Counted from the stretch's first letter, positions 1-8,256 are shown. The stretch: DNA of 46,292 nucleotides from an uncultured Pelagibacteraceae bacterium (GCA_902545405.1 CACCFT010000007.1:1-46292); one strand, 5' to 3'. The notes: a model not told the origin generated them from the sequence alone. Made by a program: numbers and translations.

Positions 1-438
1 AAAAATATAAATAATATGGTTAAAACAGCTCTTCATGAAGTGCATCATGCGATGGGGGGAGGTTTTGCTTGTGTCCCAGGTATGAATAAAAAAGCTCATT
101 TTTCAAGCGGCCAAGATACTGATGCAAAACATATGTTTTTTGGAAAAGCTTATGTTCATGATGTTGAAGGTTGTCCAAAAGGAGAGGATACTGTTTATTT
201 AACTCCAACATCAAAAGATCCTTATGATCCGTTTAAACTTATATGTTTAAATGAGTGGGGAAAATATAATCATAAAAAACTTGTTGAACTTAGAGAAAAA
301 CAGATAAGCGATCTTAAAAAGGGTAAGTGGAATTATAGAAGTGGTGGATCTGGGTGTAAGTTTAATTATTGGGACAGAGCTGGTACTGGAGTTATGAAAT
401 TATTTAATAACGAACAGGCCAATAGAGCGTATAATTGA
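1..438 (+). CDS. HEXXH-motif protein, probable zinc metallopeptidase-like C-terminal part (5' end possibly outside window)
   Basis: The reading frame is open from the first base. The first ATG in frame is at 16, so the true start may lie upstream; counted from that ATG the protein has 140 residues. Residues 7-11 are HEVHH, a match to the zinc-binding HEXXH motif, followed by a glycine-rich stretch as in helix-turn segments of zinc metallopeptidases. The rest is basic and rich in Gly, Lys and Asn, with three or four scattered cysteines. No third zinc ligand can be assigned with confidence. It converges on the minus-strand gene that ends 24 bases downstream. I do not recognise a specific family; the peptidase idea rests on the motif alone. 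Confidence 0.55.
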   Translation, partial: KNINNMVKTALHEVHHAMGGGFACVPGMNKKAHFSSGQDTDAKHMFFGKAYVHDVEGCPKGEDTVYLTPTSKDPYDPFKLICLNEWGKYNHKKLVELREKQISDLKKGKWNYRSGGSGCKFNYWDRAGTGVMKLFNNEQANRAYN

Positions 439-461
439 AATCCAAAAGGTCATTAAATAAT

Positions 462-857
462 CTAATCTCTTAATGTTAATATTTTAAAAGATAATTTTAA
501 TTTAGGGAATTTTTTACTTAAAGTTAACTTAATTTTTTTAAAAGAATCCTTGTGAATTTTATTTTCAATAGTTGAATTAAATATTTTCTTTCCATTTACT
601 ATTTTAGCTGCACCACAATCTTCATGATTAATTACTATTAATTTACTTATATTATGCAACTTTATTGAAGTTGATAAATTATCCAAAAATGTTGATTGCC
701 ATTTTTTAAATTTTTTAGAAGTTACACCAATGGCTGCTCCAGCTATAGTAAATGAGCTATATTTTCCAGTTAATTTCTTTTTTTTTAAATAATTAAAAAC
801 TTTTGGCTGAAACCTTGGATCCATACATGACAAAACCATAGCTTCATATTTTTTCAT
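462..857 (-). CDS. Short beta-carbonic-anhydrase-like protein
   Basis: This 131-residue protein carries the beta-carbonic anhydrase signature set. Cys11-x-Asp13-x-Arg15 (SCMDPR) and His78-x-x-Cys81 (NHEDCGA) match the Cys-Asp-His-Cys zinc site and the Asp/Arg dyad of that family, which interconverts carbon dioxide and bicarbonate. It is much shorter than usual beta enzymes (about 200 residues) and seems to lack C-terminal helices, so activity is uncertain. The start at 857 is preferred over an upstream GTG-type start because its ATG overlaps the stop of the preceding gene by one base (TAATG), a typical translational coupling. The neighbour is an FMN-binding oxidase-like gene. The role is inferred from motifs. 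Confidence 0.7.
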   Translation of the reverse strand: MKKYEAMVLSCMDPRFQPKVFNYLKKKKLTGKYSSFTIAGAAIGVTSKKFKKWQSTFLDNLSTSIKLHNISKLIVINHEDCGAAKIVNGKKIFNSTIENKIHKDSFKKIKLTLSKKFPKLKLSFKILTLRD

Positions 858-1462
858 TACGGTACCAACCAAGTATCTTTACTATTATCAATGTCAAATC
901 TAGCTCTTCTATGACCTTTTGCAGCTAAATATAACCACTCAATAGATTTAATTTTACACTGTATAACAGTAAAGTTTTTATATCCTTCTTCGCTTTGTTC
1001 TTTTGTGTAATCAAAATTATCTAACTCAGGTTTTAAACCAGATGTTGGAATATCAGACTCTGTACCTGGTCCATTATCTACTAAGTAACATTTTCGACTA
1101 ATATGTTGAGTTTTCTCCCAAGATTGTTTTGTTATATCATTATTGTGATTTATAATTGCTTCAACTTTTAATCTAACCTGTATTTTTTCATCTTTATCGT
1201 AGAATAACATCGATGAATTTGGGTTTTTTTCTAATATTTTAATTTTATCAGATCTAATATCACTGTGGAATTGTACTATATTATTTTGTTCATCTGATTT
1301 TCTAAGAACAACAATTCTACTTTCAATATTATCTTCACTTCCGCACGAAAAAACAGGTATTCTAAATGGTGAAGACCTATTAGTAACTGCATCAGTTAGC
1401 ATTAACCAAATTTTCTTTTTTATTTCGGAAAAATCCTCGTAGTAGGGAACAGTGGTAGACAC
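857..1462 (-). CDS. Pyridoxamine 5'-phosphate oxidase-like FMN-binding protein
   Basis: The 201-residue protein resembles the PNPOx-like split-barrel flavoprotein group. An N-terminal region around residues 40-85 contains the RIVVLRK strand and the FHSDIRSDKI segment, corresponding to the FMN-phosphate contact region of the family. The C-terminal end has WLYLAAKGHRRARFD, like the closing strand of PNPOx proteins. It lacks clear identity to PdxH, so pyridoxal phosphate synthesis should not be assumed; many relatives are flavin reductases or general oxidases. The gene lies between a 3-hydroxyisobutyrate-dehydrogenase-family gene (2-base gap) and the carbonic-anhydrase-like gene (1-base overlap), so the three are probably co-transcribed. 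Confidence 0.75.
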   Translation of the reverse strand: MSTTVPYYEDFSEIKKKIWLMLTDAVTNRSSPFRIPVFSCGSEDNIESRIVVLRKSDEQNNIVQFHSDIRSDKIKILEKNPNSSMLFYDKDEKIQVRLKVEAIINHNNDITKQSWEKTQHISRKCYLVDNGPGTESDIPTSGLKPELDNFDYTKEQSEEGYKNFTVIQCKIKSIEWLYLAAKGHRRARFDIDNSKDTWLVP

Positions 1463-1464
1463 AA

Positions 1465-2340
1465 TTACTTTTTCTTTTTTAATCTAGCTATTAAACTTGA
1501 GCTATCCCAACGGTTTCCACCCATTTTTTGAACTTCAGCATAATAACCGTCAACAATTTCAGTTACTGGTACAGGTGAACCATTTCTTTTTGCTTCTTCA
1601 ATACATATTTTTAAATCTTTTCTCATCCAATCCACAGCAAATCCATAATCAAATTTATCTGCCACCATAGTTTTATATCTATTTTCCATTTGCCATGACT
1701 GAGCTGCACCTTTTGAAATAGTTTCCATAACTTTATCCATATCTAAACCTGCATTAATTCCAAAATTTACTGCTTCAGATAAACCTTGAACTAAACCACC
1801 AATACACATTTGATTAACCATCTTAGTTAATTGTCCACTACCTGATGGTCCGATTAAAGTTACTTTTTTACTATAACAATCAATTATTGGCTCTGCTTTT
1901 TTAAAATCACTATCATCTCCACCAACCATAACAGTTAATATCCCACCTTCAGCACCTGATTGTCCTCCAGATATAGGAGCATCTAAAAAACCAAATCCTT
2001 TATCTTTTGCAGCTTTATAAAGTTCTCTAGAAATTTCAGCAGACACTGTTGAATTATCTATATATACACTTCCTTCTTTAGCATTATGAAATAATCCATG
2101 TTCTCCTAAAGATACTTGTTTTAAATCATCATCATTTCCAACACACGTAAAAATAAAATCAGCATCTTTAGCAGCTTCAGATGGTGTATCAGCCATATTA
2201 CCTTTGTATTCACCAATCCATTTTTCTGCTTTTGATTTTGTTCTGTTAAAAACAGTTACATTATGTCCTGCTTTTGATATATATCCTGCCATTGGATAAC
2301 CCATTACACCAAGACCTATGAAAGCAACTTTAGAAGTCAT
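1465..2340 (-). CDS. 3-hydroxyisobutyrate dehydrogenase family NAD(P) oxidoreductase
   Basis: A 291-residue beta-hydroxyacid dehydrogenase. The Rossmann motif GLGVMG sits at residues 9-14, the substrate-binding DAPISGG at 120-126, and the catalytic lysine at about 173 in the GQLTKMVNQ helix. The length is normal for the family, which includes 3-hydroxyisobutyrate dehydrogenase (MmsB), tartronate semialdehyde reductase (GarR/GlxR) and glyoxylate/succinic semialdehyde reductases. The sequence alone does not settle the substrate. It is the first gene of a three-gene minus-strand set, and its start codon lies only 8 bases from the start of a divergent MFS transporter. That arrangement hints at shared regulation, possibly transporter and enzyme for the same hydroxyacid. 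Confidence 0.88.
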   Translation of the reverse strand: MTSKVAFIGLGVMGYPMAGYISKAGHNVTVFNRTKSKAEKWIGEYKGNMADTPSEAAKDADFIFTCVGNDDDLKQVSLGEHGLFHNAKEGSVYIDNSTVSAEISRELYKAAKDKGFGFLDAPISGGQSGAEGGILTVMVGGDDSDFKKAEPIIDCYSKKVTLIGPSGSGQLTKMVNQMCIGGLVQGLSEAVNFGINAGLDMDKVMETISKGAAQSWQMENRYKTMVADKFDYGFAVDWMRKDLKICIEEAKRNGSPVPVTEIVDGYYAEVQKMGGNRWDSSSLIARLKKKK

Positions 2341-2348
2341 ATTTTTTT

Positions 2349-3557
2349 ATGTTTAAAAATTTAAGTTTAAAAGTAATTGTATTTGGATTTATATTTACAT
2401 TTTTTTCAAGCTTTGGACAGAGTTTTTTTCTTGGAATATTCAATACAAGTATAAGAGAGACACTATCGATAACTCATGGACAATTTGGCTCAATATATGC
2501 ATCTGCAACATTGTGCAGTAGTTTATTACTTATATGGGTTGGAAAGAAAATTGATGATATAAATATTTTCCGATTTGCAATCTATGTAACATTACTTTTA
2601 TCGTTTTCTTGTTTTTTCTTTTCAAAAATTTCATCAGTAGTTTTTTTATTCATTGCAATTTTCTTAATGAGATTTTCAGGTCAAGGAATGATGTCACATA
2701 CTGCAACAACAACAGTTTCAAGATATTTCACAAAATCAAGGGGTAGGGCATTAAGTATTTGCTGGTTTGGTTTATCTAGTGCTGAATTTATTTTACCTGT
2801 TTTAATGGTATTTTTGTTGTCATTAACAACCTGGCAAAATATTTGGACTGTGATTGCAATATTAATTTTAATATTTCTACCAATTGCATCATTCTTTTTA
2901 GTTCGAACTGTTAAACTTGATACGAGAGAAAGCACTGAAGGTGAAGAATTTAAAGAGGAAAATATTAAGCAATGGAAAAGAATTGAAGTAATAAAAGATT
3001 ATAAATTTTATATAGTAAGCATGAATATGCTGGCCATGCCTTGGATTGCAACTGGTGTATTTGTTTACCAATCATTTATTACCGAGTCAAAAAACTGGGG
3101 ACCATTTGTAATTGCTCAGTCTTTTATGTCATATTCAGTATTTTCAGTAATTACACTTTTAATATCCGGTTTCTTAATTGATAAATTTACAAGTCGAAAA
3201 CTTTTAATTTTTATGAATATTCCTTTATTTCTGTCGACTTTTGTAATTATTTATTTTGATGCACAATTTACTGCATTTATATTTCTAGGTTTAATTGGAA
3301 TATCAAATGGTTTGGCAAACGTTTTGGGATCTTCTACTTGGGCTGAAGTTTATGGTGTAAAGCATATTGGATCTATTAAAGCTTTGACCACTGCACTTAT
3401 GGTTTTTTCAACAGCTTTTGGAACAGCTCTTTTTGGAATTTTAATTGATTTTGGATTTTCAATTGAGAAAATTGCAATTATATCTGCAATTTATATACTT
3501 ATTTCTTTTATTCTTCTTTTTTTAGTAAGAAAAAAATTAAATCCAATTTTAGTGTAA
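2349..3557 (+). CDS. Major facilitator superfamily transporter
   Basis: A 402-residue hydrophobic protein with about 12 predicted membrane segments and a polar central loop around residues 195-220, the layout of an MFS permease. The loop after helix 2 has GKKIDD, a degenerate form of the MFS motif GxxxDrxGrr. A second copy-like element, SGFLIDKFTSRK, appears after helix 8. It looks closest to the monocarboxylate/oxalate-formate-type MFS groups, but the substrate is not recognisable. The start is fixed by an ATG just after a run of seven T; no ribosome binding site is visible. It is divergent from the hydroxyacid dehydrogenase gene with an 8-base gap. Confidence 0.85.
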   Translation: MFKNLSLKVIVFGFIFTFFSSFGQSFFLGIFNTSIRETLSITHGQFGSIYASATLCSSLLLIWVGKKIDDINIFRFAIYVTLLLSFSCFFFSKISSVVFLFIAIFLMRFSGQGMMSHTATTTVSRYFTKSRGRALSICWFGLSSAEFILPVLMVFLLSLTTWQNIWTVIAILILIFLPIASFFLVRTVKLDTRESTEGEEFKEENIKQWKRIEVIKDYKFYIVSMNMLAMPWIATGVFVYQSFITESKNWGPFVIAQSFMSYSVFSVITLLISGFLIDKFTSRKLLIFMNIPLFLSTFVIIYFDAQFTAFIFLGLIGISNGLANVLGSSTWAEVYGVKHIGSIKALTTALMVFSTAFGTALFGILIDFGFSIEKIAIISAIYILISFILLFLVRKKLNPILV

Positions 3558-3563
3558 AAATAC

Positions 3564-3590
3564 TTGATTTTGTTGATCTTGGAGTATATT
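3564..3590 (+). promoter_or_regulatory. Candidate rpoZ promoter
   Basis: TTGATT at 3564-3569 and TATATT at 3585-3590 are separated by 15 bases, shorter than the ideal 17. If used, transcription would begin within a few bases of the rpoZ ATG at 3600, giving an almost leaderless message. No Shine-Dalgarno sequence is visible before that ATG, which fits. In such AT-rich DNA this match could be chance. Confidence 0.3.
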
Positions 3591-3599
3591 TAATCGCCC

Positions 3600-4127
3600 A
3601 TGGCAAGAGTTACAGTTGAAGACTGCATAGATAAAGTAGATAGCCCTTATGAATTAGTTTTGGTTGCTAAAGAAAGAGCTACTCAACTTAATTCAGGAAT
3701 TGAACCTACATTAGATAGAGATAACGATAAGCACACAGTTATTGCATTAAGAGAAATAGCAGAGGAAACAATTAAAGTTCCAGATTTAACAGAAGCCGCA
3801 GTTTACAAACTAAGAAAACATGTAGAACAAATTGATGATACTGCTGAGGAAGATGAAGATGTTGGTGATGATTTTGAGAATTTGTACAAAGGTGAAATCT
3901 CAAAAAGTGGTGTCCCAATTCTTCCGTCTAAAAGAGCTAGAAAAGTACCTGAAAAAATTCAAGTTTCAAAAGAAGATCTTGCTGAACTATCACCATCAGC
4001 TCAACCTGATGTTACTGTAGAAGCTTCAAGTAAGGCTGAAGAAAATGATGATGTGTCACTAGATCAAGTTTCAGAAGCAGAAGAACAAGTTTCAGAAAAC
4101 GTAAACGAAGAAGAAAATAATTCTTAG
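3600..4127 (+). CDS. rpoZ: RNA polymerase omega subunit with long acidic C-terminal extension
   Basis: The N-terminal 75 residues ([13 protein letters not shown], then [14 protein letters not shown], then [10 protein letters not shown]) are the typical omega fold, which binds the beta-prime subunit and helps RNA polymerase assembly. The protein is 175 residues, longer than most omegas (roughly 70-130). After about residue 80 it turns into an Asp/Glu/Ser-rich, probably disordered tail with one basic patch around residues 110-125. It stands alone here; spoT/gmk, common neighbours in other proteobacteria, are absent. Its stop codon abuts the stop codon of the convergent CoA transferase gene with no spacer. 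Confidence 0.93.
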   Translation: MARVTVEDCIDKVDSPYELVLVAKERATQLNSGIEPTLDRDNDKHTVIALREIAEETIKVPDLTEAAVYKLRKHVEQIDDTAEEDEDVGDDFENLYKGEISKSGVPILPSKRARKVPEKIQVSKEDLAELSPSAQPDVTVEASSKAEENDDVSLDQVSEAEEQVSENVNEEENNS

Positions 4128-5270
4128 TTAAGAAAACTCTTTTAGTATTTTTTCCCTGTGTTCATCAAGATCAGGAATATCCCCTCTAGTACTTTTATCC
4201 TCGTATGAAGACATCTTTATTGGATTGCCTGCTAATCTAAAATCACCAACTACTTTATGATAGGCCTTAACAATCATGTTTCTCGCCTCTACTTGAGGAT
4301 TTTCTACTGCTTCTTTAATATTAAATATTGGTCCACAAGGTATCTTTAATTTTTCCATTTCACTTACCCATTCAGAAGTATTTTTTGAAGAAAGTTTATC
4401 TTCAAAAATTGATTTTAGTTCATTCATATTTTCACATCTGAGTGAATTGGTATTAAATCTTTTATCACTGACCATTTCAGGTATTCCTAATACTTCACAA
4501 AGTTTTTCATATAATTTATCGTTACCTGCAGCAATGATTATATAACTATCTTTTGTTTTAAATGCCTCAAACGGAGCGATTGAAGGATGTCTAGATCCCA
4601 TTGGTTTAGGAATTTCATTTTTAGATAAATATCTTGCAATTGCATTTTCTAAAATCGCAATTTGGCAGTCTAACATTGAAACATCTATAAACATTCCCTT
4701 ACCTGTTTTTTGTCTATCATACAAAGCTGCATTAATTCCGATTGCAGTAAAAAGGCCTGCCGTAATATCACCAATTGATGTTCCAACTCTTGTTGGTTCA
4801 CTATTTGGATGACCTGTAACACTCATCAGTCCACCCATTCCCTGAACGACCATGTCATAAGCCGGTAATTCTTTTAAAGGTCCGGTTTGACCAAAACCAG
4901 ATGCAGATGCATATATTAACTTTGGATATTTTTTACTTACATCTTTCCAACCATATCCCCATTTTTCTAAAGTGCCTGGTTTAAAATTTTCTACTAAAAT
5001 ATCTGCTTTTGCTAAAATTTTATCAAAAATTTTTTTGTCATCTTCATTTTTTAAATTAAGAGCAATACTTTCTTTTCCTCTGTTAAGTGACATGAAATAT
5101 GCTGAATAGTCTTTCACAAAAGGTCCAAACCTTCTTGAATCGTCACCAATTTCTGGTGCTTCTACTTTAATTACACGTGCACCGAGATCAGATAAAATCA
5201 TTGTACAATATGGACCTACTAAAACCCTAGTAAGATCAACAACTAATAAATTTTTTAAAGGACCATCCAT
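4128..5270 (-). CDS. CaiB/BaiF family (family III) CoA transferase
   Basis: A 380-residue family III CoA transferase, which moves CoA between a donor thioester and a carboxylic acid through an enzyme-bound aspartyl-CoA thioester. The N-terminal LVVDLTRVLVGPYCTM, the ILVENFKPGTLEKWG segment near residues 90-106 and the catalytic aspartate at about 139 (AYDMVVQG) are all present; the length is normal. The substrate is unknown. It is transcribed away from the TRAP transporter and malonyl-CoA decarboxylase genes, with about 85 bases between the two start codons. A role in making the CoA ester of the imported acid is an inference from that neighbourhood. Family members also act on oxalate, carnitine, succinate and mesaconate. 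Confidence 0.9.
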   Translation of the reverse strand: MDGPLKNLLVVDLTRVLVGPYCTMILSDLGARVIKVEAPEIGDDSRRFGPFVKDYSAYFMSLNRGKESIALNLKNEDDKKIFDKILAKADILVENFKPGTLEKWGYGWKDVSKKYPKLIYASASGFGQTGPLKELPAYDMVVQGMGGLMSVTGHPNSEPTRVGTSIGDITAGLFTAIGINAALYDRQKTGKGMFIDVSMLDCQIAILENAIARYLSKNEIPKPMGSRHPSIAPFEAFKTKDSYIIIAAGNDKLYEKLCEVLGIPEMVSDKRFNTNSLRCENMNELKSIFEDKLSSKNTSEWVSEMEKLKIPCGPIFNIKEAVENPQVEARNMIVKAYHKVVGDFRLAGNPIKMSSYEDKSTRGDIPDLDEHREKILKEFS

Positions 5271-5296
5271 AATAATAAGTATGACATTTCCTTATA

Positions 5297-5325
5297 TTGA
5301 CTCTTTCTCTCAAGTTCAATTTAAT
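5297..5325 (+). promoter_or_regulatory. Probable sigma-70-type promoter of dctP
   Basis: TTGACT (5297-5302) and TTTAAT (5320-5325) have a 17-base spacer; each hexamer differs from consensus at one position. Transcription would start near 5332, giving a leader of about 23 bases containing the AGGGG-type ribosome binding site just before the dctP ATG. Confidence 0.6.
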
Positions 5326-5354
5326 AACTTCAATATAAATAAAAGGGGAAAACT

Positions 5355-6365
5355 ATGTTAAGAAAAATAACATTATATTTGTCTTCAATAATTATAGCTT
5401 TTTCAATAGTAGGATCTGCATATGCAGTTACATTAAAAGCAAGTCACCAATGGCCAGGAACACCTAGAGCTGATGGCTCTTTTGACCCACGTCATGAAAT
5501 GGTACAAATTATTGCTGATGAAGTTAAAAAAGCAAACGTTGATTTAGAAATTAGAATTTATCCAGCTAAGTCACTTTATAAGCCAAAAGAACAGTGGAAA
5601 CCTATGACTACAGGTCAATTAGATATTTCTGCTTTCCCATTAGCTTATGCATCAAAATTCCATCCAGAGTTTGATGCTACATTAATGCCAGGAACTGTAA
5701 AAAATCATGAGCATGCATTGAGATTTAATAAAGGTCCAATGATGACTGAGATTAAAAAAATAATCAGTGATGCTGGTGTTGTAGTACTATCTGATGCATG
5801 GTTAGGTGGTGGTTTTGCATCAAAAACTAAATGTATCAAAAATCCAAGTGATGCTAAAGGACAAGTGATGAGAGCTGCAGGAAAAGCTTTCAACCAAATG
5901 TTAGAAGCTGCTGGTGCAGGTATTCAAAGTATGCCATCATCTGAAATTTATACTGGATTACAAACTGGTGTATTAACAGGTGCAAATACTAGTTCAGGAA
6001 GTTTTGTAAGTTACAAAATTTATGAACAAGTAAAATGCGCAACTCCTCCAGGAAAATTTGGTTTATGGTTTATGTATGAGCCAATTTTAATGTCTAAGAA
6101 AAGCTACAATGCTTTAAATTCTAGCCAACAAGTGGCTTTAATGAAAGCAGGTAAAGTTGCTGAGAAATATATGACAGCTCAAGTAGAAAACTTAGATAAA
6201 AAGTTTGAGGAAGCATATAAAGCTGCAGGTGTTAAATTAGTGTATATGGATGCTGATGATCATGCTGCATGGGTTGATATTGCAATAAAATCATCTCACA
6301 AAGCTTTTGCTGAAAAAGTTCCAGGTGGCGATAAGCTAATGGAAATGGCTTTAGCAGTTAAATAA
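5355..6365 (+). CDS. dctP: TRAP transporter solute-binding protein, DctP family
   Basis: The 336-residue periplasmic binding protein of a TRAP system. It has a Sec signal peptide with cleavage expected after residue 24 (SAYA). DctP-family features follow: AKSLYK near 71-76, a conserved arginine at about 173 (VMRAAG) expected to salt-bridge a substrate carboxylate, and a C-terminal helical segment. A GGGG-containing ribosome binding site stands 6 bases before the ATG. It is followed by dctQ and dctM and then malonyl-CoA decarboxylase, suggesting a dicarboxylate such as malonate as ligand; that is inference. A strong hairpin separates it from dctQ and probably raises its expression relative to the membrane subunits. 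Confidence 0.92.
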   Translation: MLRKITLYLSSIIIAFSIVGSAYAVTLKASHQWPGTPRADGSFDPRHEMVQIIADEVKKANVDLEIRIYPAKSLYKPKEQWKPMTTGQLDISAFPLAYASKFHPEFDATLMPGTVKNHEHALRFNKGPMMTEIKKIISDAGVVVLSDAWLGGGFASKTKCIKNPSDAKGQVMRAAGKAFNQMLEAAGAGIQSMPSSEIYTGLQTGVLTGANTSSGSFVSYKIYEQVKCATPPGKFGLWFMYEPILMSKKSYNALNSSQQVALMKAGKVAEKYMTAQVENLDKKFEEAYKAAGVKLVYMDADDHAAWVDIAIKSSHKAFAEKVPGGDKLMEMALAVK

Positions 6366-6380
6366 AATAATATATAAAGA

Positions 6381-6415
6381 ACCCCTATTTATTCTCTGTA
6401 AGTAGGGGTTTTTTT
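6381..6415 (+). terminator. Intrinsic terminator or attenuator between dctP and dctQ
   Basis: AACCCCTATTTA pairs with TAAGTAGGGGTT to give a stem of about 12 pairs (one G-U) around a 7-base loop, followed directly by a run of T. This is a textbook Rho-independent terminator. The dctQ ATG follows the T run at once, leaving no room for a ribosome binding site. It probably acts as a partial terminator that lowers membrane-subunit expression. Confidence 0.8.
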
Positions 6416-6910
6416 ATGAAAGAAAAATACTTAAAATTCTGTGATTATGTTGCAAGAGCTTGTGGAGCTTTTGCAGTTCTAGCTTTACTGTTATCAATTC
6501 TTGTAATTGTAGAATTAGTTTTTGAAAGATACTTTTTTCAAAGAGCAATAACATGGCAAACTGAGCTAGTTACAATGCTTCTAGTTGCTTCAACATTTAT
6601 TGGAAGTGCATATGTTTTAAGTGAAAAAGCTCATGTCAGCATGGAGTGGATCTATGATTTCTTATCAAAAAAAAATATATTAAGACTTAAAATTTTTACC
6701 TCATTAGTCAGTTTATTATTCTTCTTAATTTTATTCTATTTTGGTTTTTTAATGGTTGAGGAAGCGTTTACTAAAAATTATTCAACAGGAACTGTTTGGG
6801 ATCCGCCTTTATGGGTACCATATTCTTCAATGATGATAGGGGCTGCGCTAATGATTTTGCAATATATAGCAGAGATTATTAAGCTTACAGACGAAAAGGA
6901 TACTAACTAA
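6416..6910 (+). CDS. dctQ: TRAP transporter small membrane subunit, DctQ family
   Basis: A 164-residue protein with about four membrane helices. It has the DctQ pattern ITWQTELVTMLLVASTFIGSA around residues 43-63 and the VSMEW motif soon after. It pairs with DctM to form the membrane part of the sodium-driven transporter that takes ligand from DctP. The ATG directly follows the T tract of the terminator-like hairpin and has no Shine-Dalgarno sequence, so its translation may depend on readthrough RNA with the hairpin folded at the start. The stop overlaps the dctM start by one base (TAATG). Confidence 0.9.
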   Translation: MKEKYLKFCDYVARACGAFAVLALLLSILVIVELVFERYFFQRAITWQTELVTMLLVASTFIGSAYVLSEKAHVSMEWIYDFLSKKNILRLKIFTSLVSLLFFLILFYFGFLMVEEAFTKNYSTGTVWDPPLWVPYSSMMIGAALMILQYIAEIIKLTDEKDTN

Positions 6911-8241
6911 TGGATCCATTAATAATTGCAATAATCGTTGCTGTTTTTACTTTGATAGTTTTATTTTCAGGAATACCGATTGCATTCGGTTTAAGTTTTG
7001 TATCAATAGCTCTTTTAGTTGCTTTCGAAGGTTTTCAAATGCTAGATGTTTTTGCTGAAACTTTCTATGCAGGTTTAAATTCGTTTGTTCTGCTTTCAAT
7101 ACCAATGTTTATTTTAATGGGAATGGCAGTTGCCAATTCTCCAGCAGGAAAAGATTTATATACTGGATTGGACAGATGGTTATGGAGGGTACCTGGAGGT
7201 TTGGTTATCTCTAATATAGGAGCTTGTTCAATCTTTGCTGCACTAAGTGGATCAAGTCCAGCAACTTGTGCTGCAATCGGCACTATGGGAATTCCTGAAA
7301 TGAGAAAAAGAGGATATTCAGATCAAATTGCAACAGGAACCATAGCAGCGGGAGGAACATTAGGAGTGTTAATTCCTCCAAGTATTGTTTTAATTGTTTA
7401 CGGAATTGCAACCGGAACATCTATTGGAAGATTATTTTTAAGCGGGTTGATACCTGGATTTATGCTTGCAGGTATGTTCGCTATCTGGGCACTGATACAC
7501 AGTTACTTTATTGACAAAGATTCAGCTAAAGCTCTAAAGAATAGAACGCCTCCAACTTTCAAAGAAAAAATTGAAGTGTTACCAAGGATACTTCCTTTCT
7601 TAGCAATCATTGCAGGTGTTTTATATGTTTTATATGGTGGTGTTGCTACTCCATCAGAGGCTTCAGGGGTTGGAGCTTTTTTAGTTTTTGTTTTGATTGC
7701 AGTTGTCTACAAAATTTACCAACCAAAAAAAATATGGAACATTGTTAAAGTTTCAATGAAAGAAAGTGTGATGATAATGTTTATCATTGCAGCTTCTTAT
7801 CTTTTTGCATTTACATTGTCACAACTTTACGTAACCCAATCATTAGCCCAAAGCATGGTAGAGATGAGCTCTAATAAATGGGTGGTATTTATTTTAATAA
7901 ATATATTTTTGTTGATTGCAGGTTTCTTTTTACCTCCAGTTGCCGTGATTGTTATGACTTCAGCAATATTATTGCCAGTTATAACTCAACTGGGATTTGA
8001 CCCGTACTGGTTTGCAATTGTATTTACAATTAATATGGAAATTGGTCTTATTACGCCACCTGTTGGATTAAACCTTTATATAATCAAAGGCATTACACCA
8101 GATGTTAGTTTGTCAGAAATTTTAAAGGGATCTATACCATTTATGATAATTATGGCTTTAGCTATACTTATTTTATGTATTTTTCCTGAGATTGTAACTT
8201 GGCTACCTGACAAAATAATGGGTAAAAGTTTAGGATTTTAA
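6910..8241 (+). CDS. dctM: TRAP transporter large permease, DctM family
   Basis: A 443-residue permease with about 12 membrane helices. Family segments are clear: LLSIPMFILMG near residue 60, the SGSSPATCAAIGTMGIPEM hairpin region near 113-131, the GGTLGVLIPPSI segment near 148-160, and LITPPVGLNLY near the C-terminus. Together with DctQ it moves the solute handed over by DctP, driven by a sodium gradient. Its stop lies 15 bases before malonyl-CoA decarboxylase, so that enzyme is probably in the same transcript. Confidence 0.94.
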   Translation: MDPLIIAIIVAVFTLIVLFSGIPIAFGLSFVSIALLVAFEGFQMLDVFAETFYAGLNSFVLLSIPMFILMGMAVANSPAGKDLYTGLDRWLWRVPGGLVISNIGACSIFAALSGSSPATCAAIGTMGIPEMRKRGYSDQIATGTIAAGGTLGVLIPPSIVLIVYGIATGTSIGRLFLSGLIPGFMLAGMFAIWALIHSYFIDKDSAKALKNRTPPTFKEKIEVLPRILPFLAIIAGVLYVLYGGVATPSEASGVGAFLVFVLIAVVYKIYQPKKIWNIVKVSMKESVMIMFIIAASYLFAFTLSQLYVTQSLAQSMVEMSSNKWVVFILINIFLLIAGFFLPPVAVIVMTSAILLPVITQLGFDPYWFAIVFTINMEIGLITPPVGLNLYIIKGITPDVSLSEILKGSIPFMIIMALAILILCIFPEIVTWLPDKIMGKSLGF

Positions 8242-8256
8242 TATATAAAAAACACC

